Of a DNA stretch of 64,000 bases, positions 9,700 through 23,800 are shown in pieces. The notes below the pieces were generated by a model that worked only from the letters and a program-made list of their open reading frames with translations, did not search any database and had not been told where the DNA came from. Origin of the DNA: Strigamia acuminata (taxonomy: Eukaryota; Arthropoda; Chilopoda; Geophilomorpha; Linotaeniidae); contig OX442316.1 in assembly GCA_949358305.1 (NCBI GenBank), positions 372,001 through 436,000 on the forward strand, written 5' to 3'. Numbering within the stretch: the first letter of the stretch is position 1; every line of letters starts with the position of its first letter. A program made the translations under genes and the position numbers.

Positions 9700-12369
9700 A
9701 AACTTTTGATCTCATCACAGTTGACTTAGCACAAACACCACAAGACCAATGTCTCTGAATGTTCAGAAATAGTGTTTAAACCTTAGTAGAAGGCTCCAAT
9801 GTAAGTTTTAGAAACATCCAACCAATGATTTGGGAGAATAGACTTTTGATCTCATCACAGTTGACTTAGCACAAACACCACAAGACCAATGTCTCTGAAC
9901 GTTCAGAAATAGTGTTTAAACCTTAGTAGAAGGCTCCAATGTAAGTTTTAGAAACATCCAACCAATGATTTGGGAGAATAAACTTTTGATCTCATCACAG
10001 TTGACTTAGCACAAACACCACAAGACCAATGTCTCTGAATGTTCAGAAATAATGTTTAAACCTTAGTAGAAGCCTTCAATATAAGTTTTAGCAACACCCA
10101 AGCAATAAAATTTGAAAAAAAAATTTTGAGCTTATTTCACATCGCAGTTGACTTAGCACAAACACCACAAGACCAATGTCTCTGAATGTTCAGAAATAGT
10201 GTTTAAACCTTAGTAGAAGGCTCCAATGTAAGTTTTAGAAACATCCAACCAATGATTTGGGAGAATAAACTTTTGATCTCATCACAGTTGACTTAACACA
10301 AACACCACAAGACCAATGTCTCTGAACGTTCAGAAATAGTATTTAAACTTTAGTAGAAGGCTCCAATGTAAGTTTTAGAAACATCCAACCAATGATTTGG
10401 GAGAATAAACTTTTGATCTCATGACAGTTGACTTAGCACAAACACCACAAGTCCAATGTCTCTGAATGTTTAGAAATAGTGTTTAAACCTTAGTAGAAGC
10501 CTTCAATTAAGTTTTAGCAACACCCAAGCAATAAATTTTAAAAAAAAAATTTTGAGCTTATTTCACATCGCAGTTGACTTAGCACAAACACCACAAGACC
10601 AATGTCTCTGAATGTTCAGAAATAGTGTTTAAACCTTAGTAGAAGGCTCCAATGTAAGTTTTAGAAACATCCAACCGATAATTTGGGAGAATAGACTTTT
10701 GATCTCATCACAGTTGACTTAGCACAAACACCACAAGACCAATGTTTCTGAATGTTCAGAAATAGTGTTTAAACCTTAGTAGAAGGCTCTAATGTAAGTT
10801 TTAGAAACATTCAACCGATGATTTGGGAGAATAGACTTTTGATCTCATCACAGTTGACTTAGCACAAACACCACAAGACCAATGTCTCTGAAAGTTCAGA
10901 AATAGTGTTTAAACCTTAGTAGAAGGCTCCAATGTAAGTTTTAGAAACATCCAACCGATGATTTGGTTGAATAGACTTTTGATCTCATCACAGTTGACTT
11001 AGCACAAACACCACAAGTCCAATGTCTCTGAATGTTCAGAAATAGTGTTTAAACCTTAGTAGAAGCCTTCAATATAAGTTTTAGCAACACCCAAGCATTA
11101 AATTTTGAAAAAAAAATTTTGAGCTTATTTCACATCGCAGTTGACTTAGCACAAACACCACAAGACCAATGTCTCTAAATGTTCAGAAATAGTGTTTAAA
11201 CCTTAGTAGAAGGCTCCAATGTAAGTTTTAGAAACATCCAACCAATGATTTGGGAGAATAGACTTTTGATCTCATCACAGTTGACTTAGCACAAACACCA
11301 CAAGACCAATGTCTCTGAATGTTCAGAAATAGTGTTTAAACCTTAGTAGAAGGCTTCAATGTAAGTTTTAGAAACATCCAACCAATGATTTGGGAGAATA
11401 GACTTTGATCTCATCACAGTTGACTTAGCACAAACACCACAAGACCAATGTCTCTGAATGTTCAGAAATAGTGTTTAAACCTTAGTAGAAGGCTCCAATG
11501 TAAGTTTTAGAAACATCCAACCGATGATTTGGGAGAATCGACTTTTGATCTCATCACAGTTGACTTAGCACAAACACCACAAGACCAATGTCTCTGAACG
11601 TTCAGAAATAGTGTTTAAACCTTAGTAGAAGGCTCCAATGTAAGTTTTAGAAACATCCAACCAATGATTTGGGAGAATAAACTTTTGATCTCATCACAGT
11701 TGACTTAGCACAAACACCACAAGACCAATGTCTCTGAATGTTCAGAAATAATGTTTAAACCTTAGTAGAAGCCTTCAATATAAGTTTTAGCAACACCCAA
11801 GCAATAAAATTTGAAAAAAAAATTTTGAGCTTATTTCACATCGCAGTTGACTTAGCACAAACACCACAAGACCAATGTCTCTAAATGTTCAGAAATAGTG
11901 TTTAAACCTTAGTAGAAGGCTCCAATGTAAGTTTTAGAAACATCCAACCAATGATTTGGGAGAATAGACTTTGATCTCATCACAGTTGACTTAGCACAAA
12001 CACCACAAGACCAATGTTTCTGAATGTTCAGAAATAGTGTTTAAACCTTAGTAGAAGGCTCTAATGTAAGTTTTAGAAACATTCAACCGATGATTTGGGA
12101 GAATAGACTTTTGATCTCATCACAGTTGACTTAGCACAAACACCACAAGACCAATGTCTCTGAAAGTTCAGAAATAGTGTTTAAACCTTAGTAGAAGGCT
12201 CCAATGTAAGTTTTAGAAACATCCAATTGATGATTTGGTTGAATAGACTTTTGATCTCATCACAGTTGACTTAGCACAAACACCACAAGACCAATGTCTC
12301 TGAATGTTCAGAAATAGTGTTTAAACCTTAGTAGAAGGCTCCAATGTAAGTTTTAGAAACATCCAACCA

Positions 12370-15300
12370 ATGATTTGGGAGAATTGACTTTTGATCTCAT
12401 CACAGTTGACTTAGCACAAACACCACAAGACCAATGTCTCTGAACGTTCAGAAATAGTGTTTAAACCTTAGTAGAAGGCTCCAATGTAAGTTTTAGAAAC
12501 ATCCAACCAATGATTTGGGAGAATAAACTTTTGATCTCATCACAGTTGACTTAGCACAAACACCACAAGACCAATGTCTCTGAATGTTCAGAAATAATGT
12601 TTAAACCTTAGTAGAAGCCTTCAATATAAGTTTTAGCAACACCCAAGCATTAAATTTTGAAAAAAAAATTTTGAACTCATTTCACATCGCAGTTGACTTA
12701 GCACAAACACCACAAGACCAATGTCTCTGAATGTTCAGAAATAGTGTTTAAACCTTAGTAGAAGGCTCCAATGTAAGTTTTAGAAACATCCAACCAATGA
12801 TTTGGGAGAATAGACTTTTGATCTCATCACAGTTGACTTAGCACAAACACCACAAGACCAATGTCTCTGAACGTTCAGAAATAGTGTTTAAACCTTAGTA
12901 GAAGGCTCCAATGTAAGTTTTAGAAACATCCAACCAATGATTTGGGAGAATAAACTTTTGATCTCATCACAGTTGACTTAGCACAAACACCACAAGACCA
13001 ATGTCTCTGAATGTTCAGAAATAGTGTTTAAACCTTAGTAGAAGGCTCCAATGTAAGTTTTAGAAACATCCAACCAATGATTTGGGAGAATAGACTTTTG
13101 ATCTCATCACAGTTGACTTAGCACAAACACCACAAGACCAATGTCTCTGAACGTTCAGAAATAGTGTTTAAACCTTAGTAGAAGGCTCCAATGTAAGTTT
13201 TAGAAACATCCAACCAATGATTTGGGAGAATAAACTTTTGATCTCATCACAGTTGACTTAGCACAAACACCACAAGACCAATGTCTCTGAATGTTCAGAA
13301 ATAATGTTTAAACCTTAGTAGAAGCCTTCAATATAAGTTTTAGCAACACCCAAGCAATAAAATTTGAAAAAAAAATTTTGAGCTTATTTCACATCGCAGT
13401 TGACTTAGCACAAACACCACAAGACCAATGTCTCTGAATGTTCAGAAATAGTGTTTAAACCTTAGTAGAAGGCTCCAATGTAAGTTTTAGAAACATCCAA
13501 CCAATGATTTGGGAGAATAGACTTTTGATCTCATCACAGTTGACTTAACACAAACACCACAAGACCAATGTCTCTGAACGTTCAGAAATAGTATTTAAAC
13601 TTTAGTAGAAGGCTCCAATGTAAGTTTTAGAAACATCCAACCAATGATTTGGGAGAATAAACTTTTGATCTCATGACAGTTGACTTAGCACAAACACCAC
13701 AAGTCCAATGTCTCTGAATGTTTAGAAATAGTGTTTAAACCTTAGTAGAAGCCTTCAATTAAGTTTTAGCAACACCCAAGCAATAAATTTTGAAAAAAAA
13801 ATTTTGAGCTTATTTCACATCGCAGTTGACTTAGCACAAACACCACAAGACCAATGTCTCTGAATGTTCAGAAATAGTGTTTAAACCTTAGTAGAAGGCT
13901 CCAATGTAAGTTTTAGAAACATCCAACCGATAATTTGGGAGAATAGACTTTTGATCTCATCACAGTTGACTTAGCACAAACACCACAAGACCAATGTTTC
14001 TGAATGTTCAAAAATAGTGTTTAAACCTTAGTAGAAGGCTCTAATGTAAGTTTTAGAAACATTCAACCGATGATTTGGGAGAATAGACTTTTGATCTCAT
14101 CACAGTTGACTTAGCACAAACACCACAAGACCAATGTCTCTGAAAGTTCAGAAATAGTGTTTAAACCTTAGTAGAAGGCTCCAATGTAAGTTTTAGAAAC
14201 ATCCAACCGATGATTTGGGAGAATTGACTTTTGATCTCATCACAGTTGACTTAGCACAAACACCACAAGACCAATGTCTCTGAACGTTCAGAAATAGTGT
14301 TTAAACCTTAGTAGAAGGCTCCAATGTAAGTTTTAGAAACATCCAACCAATGATTTGGGAGAATAAACTTTTGATCTCATCACAGTTGACTTAGCACAAA
14401 CACCACAAGACCAATGTCTCTGAATGTTCAGAAATAATGTTTAAACCTTAGTAGAAGCCTTCAATATAAGTTTTAGCAACACCCAAGCATTAAATTTTGA
14501 AAAAAAAATTTTGAACTCATTTCACATCGCAGTTGACTTAGCACAAACACCACAAGACCAATGTCTCTGAATGTTCAGAAATAGTGTTTAAACCTTAGTA
14601 GAAGGCTCCAATGTAAGTTTTAGAAACATCCAACCAATGATTTGGGAGAATAGACTTTTGATCTCATCACAGTTGACTTAGCACAAACACCACAAGACCA
14701 ATGTCTCTGAACGTTCAGAAATAGTGTTTAAACCTTAGTAGAAGGCTCCAATGTAAGTTTTAGAAACATCCAACCAATGATTTGGGAGAATAAACTTTTG
14801 ATCTCATCACAGTTGACTTAGCACAAACACCACAAGACCAATGTCTCTGAATGTTCAGAAATAGTGTTTAAACCTTAGTAGAAGGCTCCAATGTAAGTTT
14901 TAGAAACATCCAACCAATGATTTGGGAGAATAGACTTTTGATCTCATCACAGTTGACTTAGCACAAACACCACAAGACCAATGTCTCTGAACGTTCAGAA
15001 ATAGTGTTTAAACCTTAGTAGAAGGCTCCAATGTAAGTTTTAGAAACATCCAACCAATGATTTGGGAGAATAAACTTTTGATCTCATCACAGTTGACTTA
15101 GCACAAACACCACAAGACCAATGTCTCTGAATGTTCAGAAATAATGTTTAAACCTTAGTAGAAGCCTTCAATATAAGTTTTAGCAACACCCAAGCAATAA
15201 AATTTGAAAAAAAAATTTTGAGCTTATTTCACATCGCAGTTGACTTAGCACAAACACCACAAGACCAATGTCTCTGAATGTTCAGAAATAGTGTTTAAAC

Positions 15301-17898
15301 CTTAGTAGAAGGCTCCAATGTAAGTTTTAGAAACATCCAACCAATGATTTGGGAGAATAGACTTTTGATCTCATCACAGTTGACTTAACACAAACACCAC
15401 AAGACCAATGTCTCTGAACGTTCAGAAATAGTATTTAAACTTTAGTAGAAGGCTCCAATGTAAGTTTTAGAAACATCCAACCAATGATTTGGGAGAATAA
15501 ACTTTTGATCTCATGACAGTTGACTTAGCACAAACACCACAAGTCCAATGTCTCTGAATGTTTAGAAATAGTGTTTAAACCTTAGTAGAAGCCTTCAATT
15601 AAGTTTTAGCAACACCCAAGCAATAAATTTTGAAAAAAAAATTTTGAGCTTATTTCACATCGCAGTTGACTTAGCACAAACACCACAAGACCAATGTCTC
15701 TGAATGTTCAGAAATAGTGTTTAAACCTTAGTAGAAGGCTCCAATGTAAGTTTTAGAAACATCCAACCGATAATTTGGGAGAATAGACTTTTGATCTCAT
15801 CACAGTTGACTTAGCACAAACACCACAAGACCAATGTTTCTGAATGTTCAAAAATAGTGTTTAAACCTTAGTAGAAGGCTCTAATGTAAGTTTTAGAAAC
15901 ATTCAACCGATGATTTGGGAGAATAGACTTTTGATCTCATCACAGTTGACTTAGCACAAACACCACAAGACCAATGTCTCTGAAAGTTCAGAAATAGTGT
16001 TTAAACCTTAGTAGAAGGCTCCAATGTAAGTTTTAGAAACATCCAACCGATGATTTGGGAGAATTGACTTTTGATCTCATCACAGTTGACTTAGCACAAA
16101 CACCACAAGACCAATGTCTCTGAACGTTCAGAAATAGTGTTTAAACCTTAGTAGAAGGCTCCAATGTAAGTTTTAGAAACATCCAACCAATGATTTGGGA
16201 GAATAAACTTTTGATCTCATCACAGTTGACTTAGCACAAACACCACAAGACCAATGTCTCTGAATGTTCAGAAATAATGTTTAAACCTTAGTAGAAGCCT
16301 TCAATATAAGTTTTAGCAACACCCAAGCATTAAATTTTGAAAAAAAAATTTTGAACTCATTTCACATCGCAGTTGACTTAGCACAAACACCACAAGACCA
16401 ATGTCTCTGAATGTTCAGAAATAGTGTTTAAACCTTAGTAGAAGGCTCCAATGTAAGTTTTAGAAACATCCAACCAATGATTTGGGAGAATAGACTTTTG
16501 ATCTCATCACAGTTGACTTAGCACAAACACCACAAGACCAATGTCTCTGAACGTTCAGAAATAGTGTTTAAACCTTAGTAGAAGGCTCCAATGTAAGTTT
16601 TAGAAACATCCAACCAATGATTTGGGAGAATAAACTTTTGATCTCATCACAGTTGACTTAGCACAAACACCACAAGACCAATGTCTCTGAATGTTCAGAA
16701 ATAGTGTTTAAACCTTAGTAGAAGGCTCCAATGTAAGTTTTAGAAACATCCAACCAATGATTTGGGAGAATAGACTTTTGATCTCATCACAGTTGACTTA
16801 GCACAAACACCACAAGACCAATGTCTCTGAACGTTCAGAAATAGTGTTTAAACCTTAGTAGAAGGCTCCAATGTAAGTTTTAGAAACATCCAACCAATGA
16901 TTTGGGAGAATAAACTTTTGATCTCATCACAGTTGACTTAGCACAAACACCACAAGACCAATGTCTCTGAATGTTCAGAAATAATGTTTAAACCTTAGTA
17001 GAAGCCTTCAATATAAGTTTTAGCAACACCCAAGCAATAAAATTTGAAAAAAAAATTTTGAGCTTATTTCACATCGCAGTTGACTTAGCACAAACACCAC
17101 AAGACCAATGTCTCTGAATGTTCAGAAATAGTGTTTAAACCTTAGTAGAAGGCTCCAATGTAAGTTTTAGAAACATCCAACCAATGATTTGGGAGAATAG
17201 ACTTTTGATCTCATCACAGTTGACTTAACACAAACACCACAAGACCAATGTCTCTGAACGTTCAGAAATAGTATTTAAACTTTAGTAGAAGGCTCCAATG
17301 TAAGTTTTAGAAACATCCAACCAATGATTTGGGAGAATAAACTTTTGATCTCATGACAGTTGACTTAGCACAAACACCACAAGTCCAATGTCTCTGAATG
17401 TTTAGAAATAGTGTTTAAACCTTAGTAGAAGCCTTCAATTAAGTTTTAGCAACACCCAAGCAATAAATTTTGAAAAAAAAATTTTGAGCTTATTTCACAT
17501 CGCAGTTGACTTAGCACAAACACCACAAGACCAATGTCTCTGAATGTTCAGAAATAGTGTTTAAACCTTAGTAGAAGGCTCCAATGTAAGTTTTAGAAAC
17601 ATCCAACCGATAATTTGGGAGAATAGACTTTTGATCTCATCACAGTTGACTTAGCACAAACACCACAAGACCAATGTTTCTGAATGTTCAAAAATAGTGT
17701 TTAAACCTTAGTAGAAGGCTCTAATGTAAGTTTTAGAAACATTCAACCGATGATTTGGGAGAATAGACTTTTGATCTCATCACAGTTGACTTAGCACAAA
17801 CACCACAAGACCAATGTCTCTGAAAGTTCAGAAATAGTGTTTAAACCTTAGTAGAAGGCTCCAATGTAAGTTTTAGAAACATCCAACCGATGATTTGG
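12370..17898 (+). repeat. Higher-order repeat, 1840-bp 13-monomer unit, three tandem copies
   Basis: Monomer starts from 13539 give lengths 140, 146, 140, 140, 140, 140, 147, 140, 140, 140, 140, 147, 140, summing to 1840. The same pattern with the same variant bases repeats at 15379 and again from 17219. The periodic match begins just after 12369/14209 and breaks at about 17899, where GGGAG becomes GGTTG. That gives almost exactly three copies, virtually identical by eye. Confidence 0.85.
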
Positions 17899-20800
17899 TT
17901 GAATAGACTTTTGATCTCATCACAGTTGACTTAGCACAAACACCACAAGTCCAATGTCTCTGAATGTTCAGAAATAGTGTTTAAACCTTAGTAGAAGCCT
18001 TCAATATAAGTTTTAGCAACACCCAACCATTAAATTTTGAAAAAAAAATTTTGAGCTTATTTCACATCGCAGTTGACTTAGCACAAACACCACAAGACCA
18101 ATGTCTCTAAATGTTCAGAAATAGTGTTTAAACCTTAGTAGAAGGCTCCAATGTAAGTTTTAGAAACATCCAACCAATGATTTGGGAGAATAGACTTTTG
18201 ATCTCATCACAGTTGACTTAGCACAAACACCACAAGACCAATGTCTCTGAATGTTCAGAAATAGTGTTTAAACCTTAGTAGAAGGCTTCAATGTAAGTTT
18301 TAGAAACATCCAACCAATGATTTGGGAGAATAGACTTTGATCTCATCACAGTTGACTTAGCACAAACACCACAAGACCAATGTCTCTGAATGTTCAGAAA
18401 TAGTGTTTAAACCTTAGTAGAAGGCTCCAATGTAAGTTTTAGAAACATCCAACCGATGATTTGGGAGAATCGACTTTTGATCTCATCACAGTTGACTTAG
18501 CACAAACACCATAAGACCAATGTCTCTGAACGTTCAGAAATAGTGTTTAAACCTTAGTAGAAGGCTCCAATGTAAGTTTTAGAAACATCCAACCAATGAT
18601 TTGGGAGAATAAACTTTTGATCTCATCACAGTTGACTTAGCACAAACACCACAAGACCAATGTCTCTGAATGTTCAGAAATAATGTTTAAACCTTAGTAG
18701 AAGCCTTCAATATAAGTTTTAGCAACACCCAAGCAATAAAATTTGAAAAAAAAATTTTGAGCTTATTTCACATCGCAGTTGACTTAGCACAAACACCACA
18801 AGACCAATGTCTCTAAATGTTCAGAAATAGTGTTTAAACCTTAGTAGAAGGCTCCAATGTAAGTTTTAGAAACATCCAACCAATGATTTGGGAGAATAGA
18901 CTTTGATCTCATCACAGTTGACTTAGCACAAACACCACAAGACCAATGTCTCTGAATGTTCAGAAATAGTGTTTAAACCTTAGTAGAAGCCTTCAATGTA
19001 AGTTTTAGCAACATCCAAGCAATGATTTAGGAGAATAGACTTTTGATCTCATCACAGTTGACTTAGCACAAACACCACAAAACCAATGTTTCTGAATGTT
19101 CAGAAATAGTGTTTAAACCTTAGTAGAAGGCTCCAATGTAAGTTTTAGAAACATCCAACCAATGATTTGGGAGAATAGACTTTTGATCTCATCACAGTTG
19201 ACTTAGCACAAACACCACAAGACCAATGTCTCTGAATGTTCAGAAATAGTGTTTAAACCTTAGTAGAAGGCTCCAATGTAAGTTTTAGAAACATCCAACC
19301 GATGATTTGGGAGAATCGACTTTTGATCTCATCACAGTTGACTTAGCACAAACACCACAAGACCAATGTCTCTGAATGTTCAGAAATAGTGTTTAAACCT
19401 TAGTAGAAGGCTCCAATGTAAGTTTTAGAAACATCCAACCGATGATTTGGGAGAATTGACTTTTGATCTCATCACAGTTGACTTAGCACAAACACCACAA
19501 GACCAATGTCTCTGAATGTTCAGAAATAGTGTTTAAACCTTAGTAGAAGGCTCCAATGTAAGTTTTAGAAACATCCAACCAATGATTTGGGAGAATAGAC
19601 TTTTGATCTCATCACAGTTGACTTAGCACAAACACCACAAGACCAATGTCTCTGAACGTTCAGAAATAGTGTTTAAACCTTAGTAGAAGCCTTCAATATA
19701 AGTTTTAGCAACACCCAAGCATTAAATTTTGAAAAAAAAATTTTGAGCTTATTTCACATCGCAGTTGACTTAGCACAAACACCACAAGACCAATGTCTCT
19801 GAATGTTCAGAAATAGTGTTTAAACCTTAGTAGAAGGCTCCAATGTAAGTTTTAGAAACATCCAACCAATGATTTGGGAGAATAGACTTTTGATCTCATC
19901 ACAGTTGACTTAGCACAAACACCACAAGACCAATGTCTCTGAATGTTCAGAAATAGTGTTTAAACCTTAGTAGAAGGCTTCAATGTAAGTTTTAGAAACA
20001 TCCAACCAATGATTTGGGAGAATAGACTTTGATCTCATCACAGTTGACTTAGCACAAACACCACAAGACCAATGTCTCTGAATGTTCAGAAATAGTGTTT
20101 AAACCTTAGTAGAAGGCTCCAATGTAAGTTTTAGAAACATCCAACCGATGATTTGGGAGAATCGACTTTTGATCTCATCACAGTTGACTTAGCACAAACA
20201 CTACAAGACCAATGTCTCTGAACGTTCAGAAATAGTGTTTAAACCTTAGTAGAAGGCTCCAATGTAAGTTTTAGAAACATCCAACCAATGATTTGGGAGA
20301 ATAAACTTTTGATCTCATCACAGTTGACTTAGCACAAACACCACAAGACCAATGTCTCTGAATGTTCAGAAATAATGTTTAAACCTTAGTAGAAGCCTTC
20401 AATATAAGTTTTAGCAACACCCAAGCAATAAAATTTGAAAAAAAAATTTTGAGCTTATTTCACATCGCAGTTGACTTAGCACAAACACCACAAGACCAAT
20501 GTCTCTAAATGTTCAGAAATAGTGTTTAAACCTTAGTAGAAGGCTCCAATGTAAGTTTTAGAAACATCCAACCAATGATTTGGGAGAATAGACTTTTGAT
20601 CTCATCACAGTTGACTTAGCACAAACACCACAAGACCAATGTCTCTGAATGTTCAAAAATAGTGTTTAAACCTTAGTAGAAGGCTCCAATGTAAGTTTTA
20701 GAAACATCCAACCAATGATTTGGGAGAATAAACTTTGATCTCATCACAGTTGACTTAGCACAAACACCACAAGACCAATGTCTCTGAATGTTCAGAAATA

Positions 20801-23800
20801 GTGTTTAAACCTTAGTAGAAGCCTTCAATGTAAGTTTTAGCAACATCCAAGCAAAGATTTGGGAGAATAGACTTTTGATCTCATCACAGTTGACTTAGCA
20901 CAAACACCACAAAACCAATGTCTCTGAATGTTCAGAAATAGTGTTTAAACCTTAGTAGAAGGCTCCAATGTAAGTTTTAGAAACATCCAACCAATGATTT
21001 GGGAGAATAGACTTTTGATCTCATCACAGTTGACTTAGCACAAACACCACAAGACCAATGTCTCTGAATGTTCAGAAATAGTGTTTAAACCTTAGTAGAA
21101 GGCTCCAATGTAAGTTTTAGAAACATCCAACCGATGATTTGGGAGAATCGACTTTTGATCTCATCACAGTTGACTTAGCACAAACACCACAAGACCAATG
21201 TCTCTGAATGTTCAGAAATAGTGTTTAAACCTTAGTAGAAGGCTCCAATGTAAGTTTTAGAAACATCCAACCAATGATTTGGGAGAATAGACTTTTGATC
21301 TCATCACAGTTGACTTAGCACAAACACCACAAGACCAATGTCTCTGAATGTTCAGAAATAGTGTTTAAACCTTAGTAGAAGGCTTCAATGTAAGTTTTAG
21401 AAACATCCAACCAATGATTTGGGAGAATAGACTTTGATCTCATCACAGTTGACTTAGCACAAACACCACAAGACCAATGTCTCTGAATGTTCAGAAATAG
21501 TGTTTAAACCTTAGTAGAAGGCTCCAATGTAAGTTTTAGAAACATCCAACCGATGATTTGGGAGAATCGACTTTTGATCTCATCACAGTTGACTTAGCAC
21601 AAACACTACAAGACCAATGTCTCTGAACGTTCAGAAATAGTGTTTAAACCTTAGTAGAAGGCTCCAATGTAAGTTTTAGAAACATCCAACCAATGATTTG
21701 GGAGAATAAACTTTTGATCTCATCACAGTTGACTTAGCACAAACACCACAAGACCAATGTCTTTGAATGTTCAGAAATAATGTTTAAACCTTAGTAGAAG
21801 CCTTCAATATAAGTTTTAGCAACACCCAAGCAATAAAATTTGAAAAAAAAATTTTGAGCTTATTTCACATCGCAGTTGACTTAGCACAAACACCACAAGA
21901 CCAATGTCTCTAAATGTTCAGAAATAGTGTTTAAACCTTAGTAGAAGGCTCCAATGTAAGTTTTAGAAACATCCAACCAATGATTTGGGAGAATAGACTT
22001 TTGATCTCATCACAGTTGACTTAGCACAAACACCACAAGACCAATGTCTCTGAATGTTCAAAAATAGTGTTTAAACCTTAGTAGAAGGCTCCAATGTAAG
22101 TTTTAGAAACATCCAACCAATGATTTGGGAGAATAAACTTTGATCTCATCACAGTTGACTTAGCACAAACACCACAAGACCAATGTCTCTGAATGTTCAG
22201 AAATAGTGTTTAAACCTTAGTAGAAGCCTTCAATGTAAGTTTTAGCAACATCCAAGCAAAGATTTGGGAGAATAGACTTTTGATCTCATCACAGTTGACT
22301 TAGCACAAACACCACAAAACCAATGTCTCTGAATGTTCAGAAATAGTGTTTAAACCTTAGTAGAAGGCTCCAATGTAAGTTTTAGAAACATCCAACCAAT
22401 GATTTGGGAGAATAGACTTTTGATCTCATCACAGTTGACTTAGCACAAACACCACAAGACCAATGTCTCTGAATGTTCAGAAATAGTGTTTAAACCTTAG
22501 TAGAAGGCTCCAATGTAAGTTTTAGAAACATCCAACCGATGATTTGGGAGAATCGACTTTTGATCTCATCACAGTTGACTTAGCACAAACACCACAAGAC
22601 CAATGTCTCTGAATGTTCAGAAATAGTGTTTAAACCTTAGTAGAAGCCTTCAATATAAGTTTTAGCAACACCCAAGCATTAAATTTTGAAAAAAAAATTT
22701 TGAGCTTATTTCACATCGCAGTTGACTTAGCACAAACACCACAAGACCAATGTCTCTGAATGTTCAGAAATAGTGTTTAAACCTTAGTAGAAGGCTTCAA
22801 TGTAAGTTTTAGAAACATCCAACCAATGATTTGGGAGAATAGACTTTGATCTCATCACAGTTGACTTAGCACAAACACCACAAGACCAATGTCTCTGAAT
22901 GTTCAGAAATAGTGTTTAAACCTTAGTAGAAGGCTCCAATGTAAGTTTTAGAAACATCCAACCAATGATTTGGGAGAATAAACTTTTGATCTCATCACAG
23001 TTGACTTAGCACAAACACCACAAGACCAATGTCTCTGAATGTTCAGAAATAATGTTTAAACCTTAGTAGAAGCCTTCAATATAAGTTTTAGCAACACCCA
23101 AGCAATAAAATTTGAAAAAAAAATTTTGAGCTTATTTCACATCGCAGTTGACTTAGCACAAACACCACAAGACCAATGTCTCTAAATGTTCAGAAATAGT
23201 GTTTAAACCTTAGTAGAAGGCTCCAATGTAAGTTTTAGAAACATCCAACCAATGATTTGGGAGAATAGACTTTTGATCTCATCACAGTTGACTTAGCACA
23301 AACACCACAAGACCAATGTCTCTGAATGTTCAGAAATAGTGTTTAAACCTTAGTAGAAGGCTCCAATGTAAGTTTTAGAAACATCCAACCAATGATTTGG
23401 GAGAATAGACTTTGATCTCATCACAGTTGACTTAGCACAAACACCACAAGACCAATGTCTCTGAATGTTCAGAAATAGTGTTTAAACCTTAGTAGAAGCC
23501 TTCAATGTAAGTTTTAGCAACATCCAAGCAATGATTTGGGAGAATAGACTTTTGATCTCATCACAGTTGACTTAGCACAAACACCACAAAACCAATGTCT
23601 CTGAATGTTCAGAAATAGTGTTTAAACCTTAGTAGAAGGCTCCAATGTAAGTTTTAGAAACATCCAACCAATGATTTGGGAGAATAGACTTTTAATCTCA
23701 TCACAGTTGACTTAGCACAAACACCACAAGACCAATGTCTCTGAATGTTCAGAAATAGTGTTTAAACCTTAGTAGAAGGCTCCAATGTAAGTTTTAGAAA

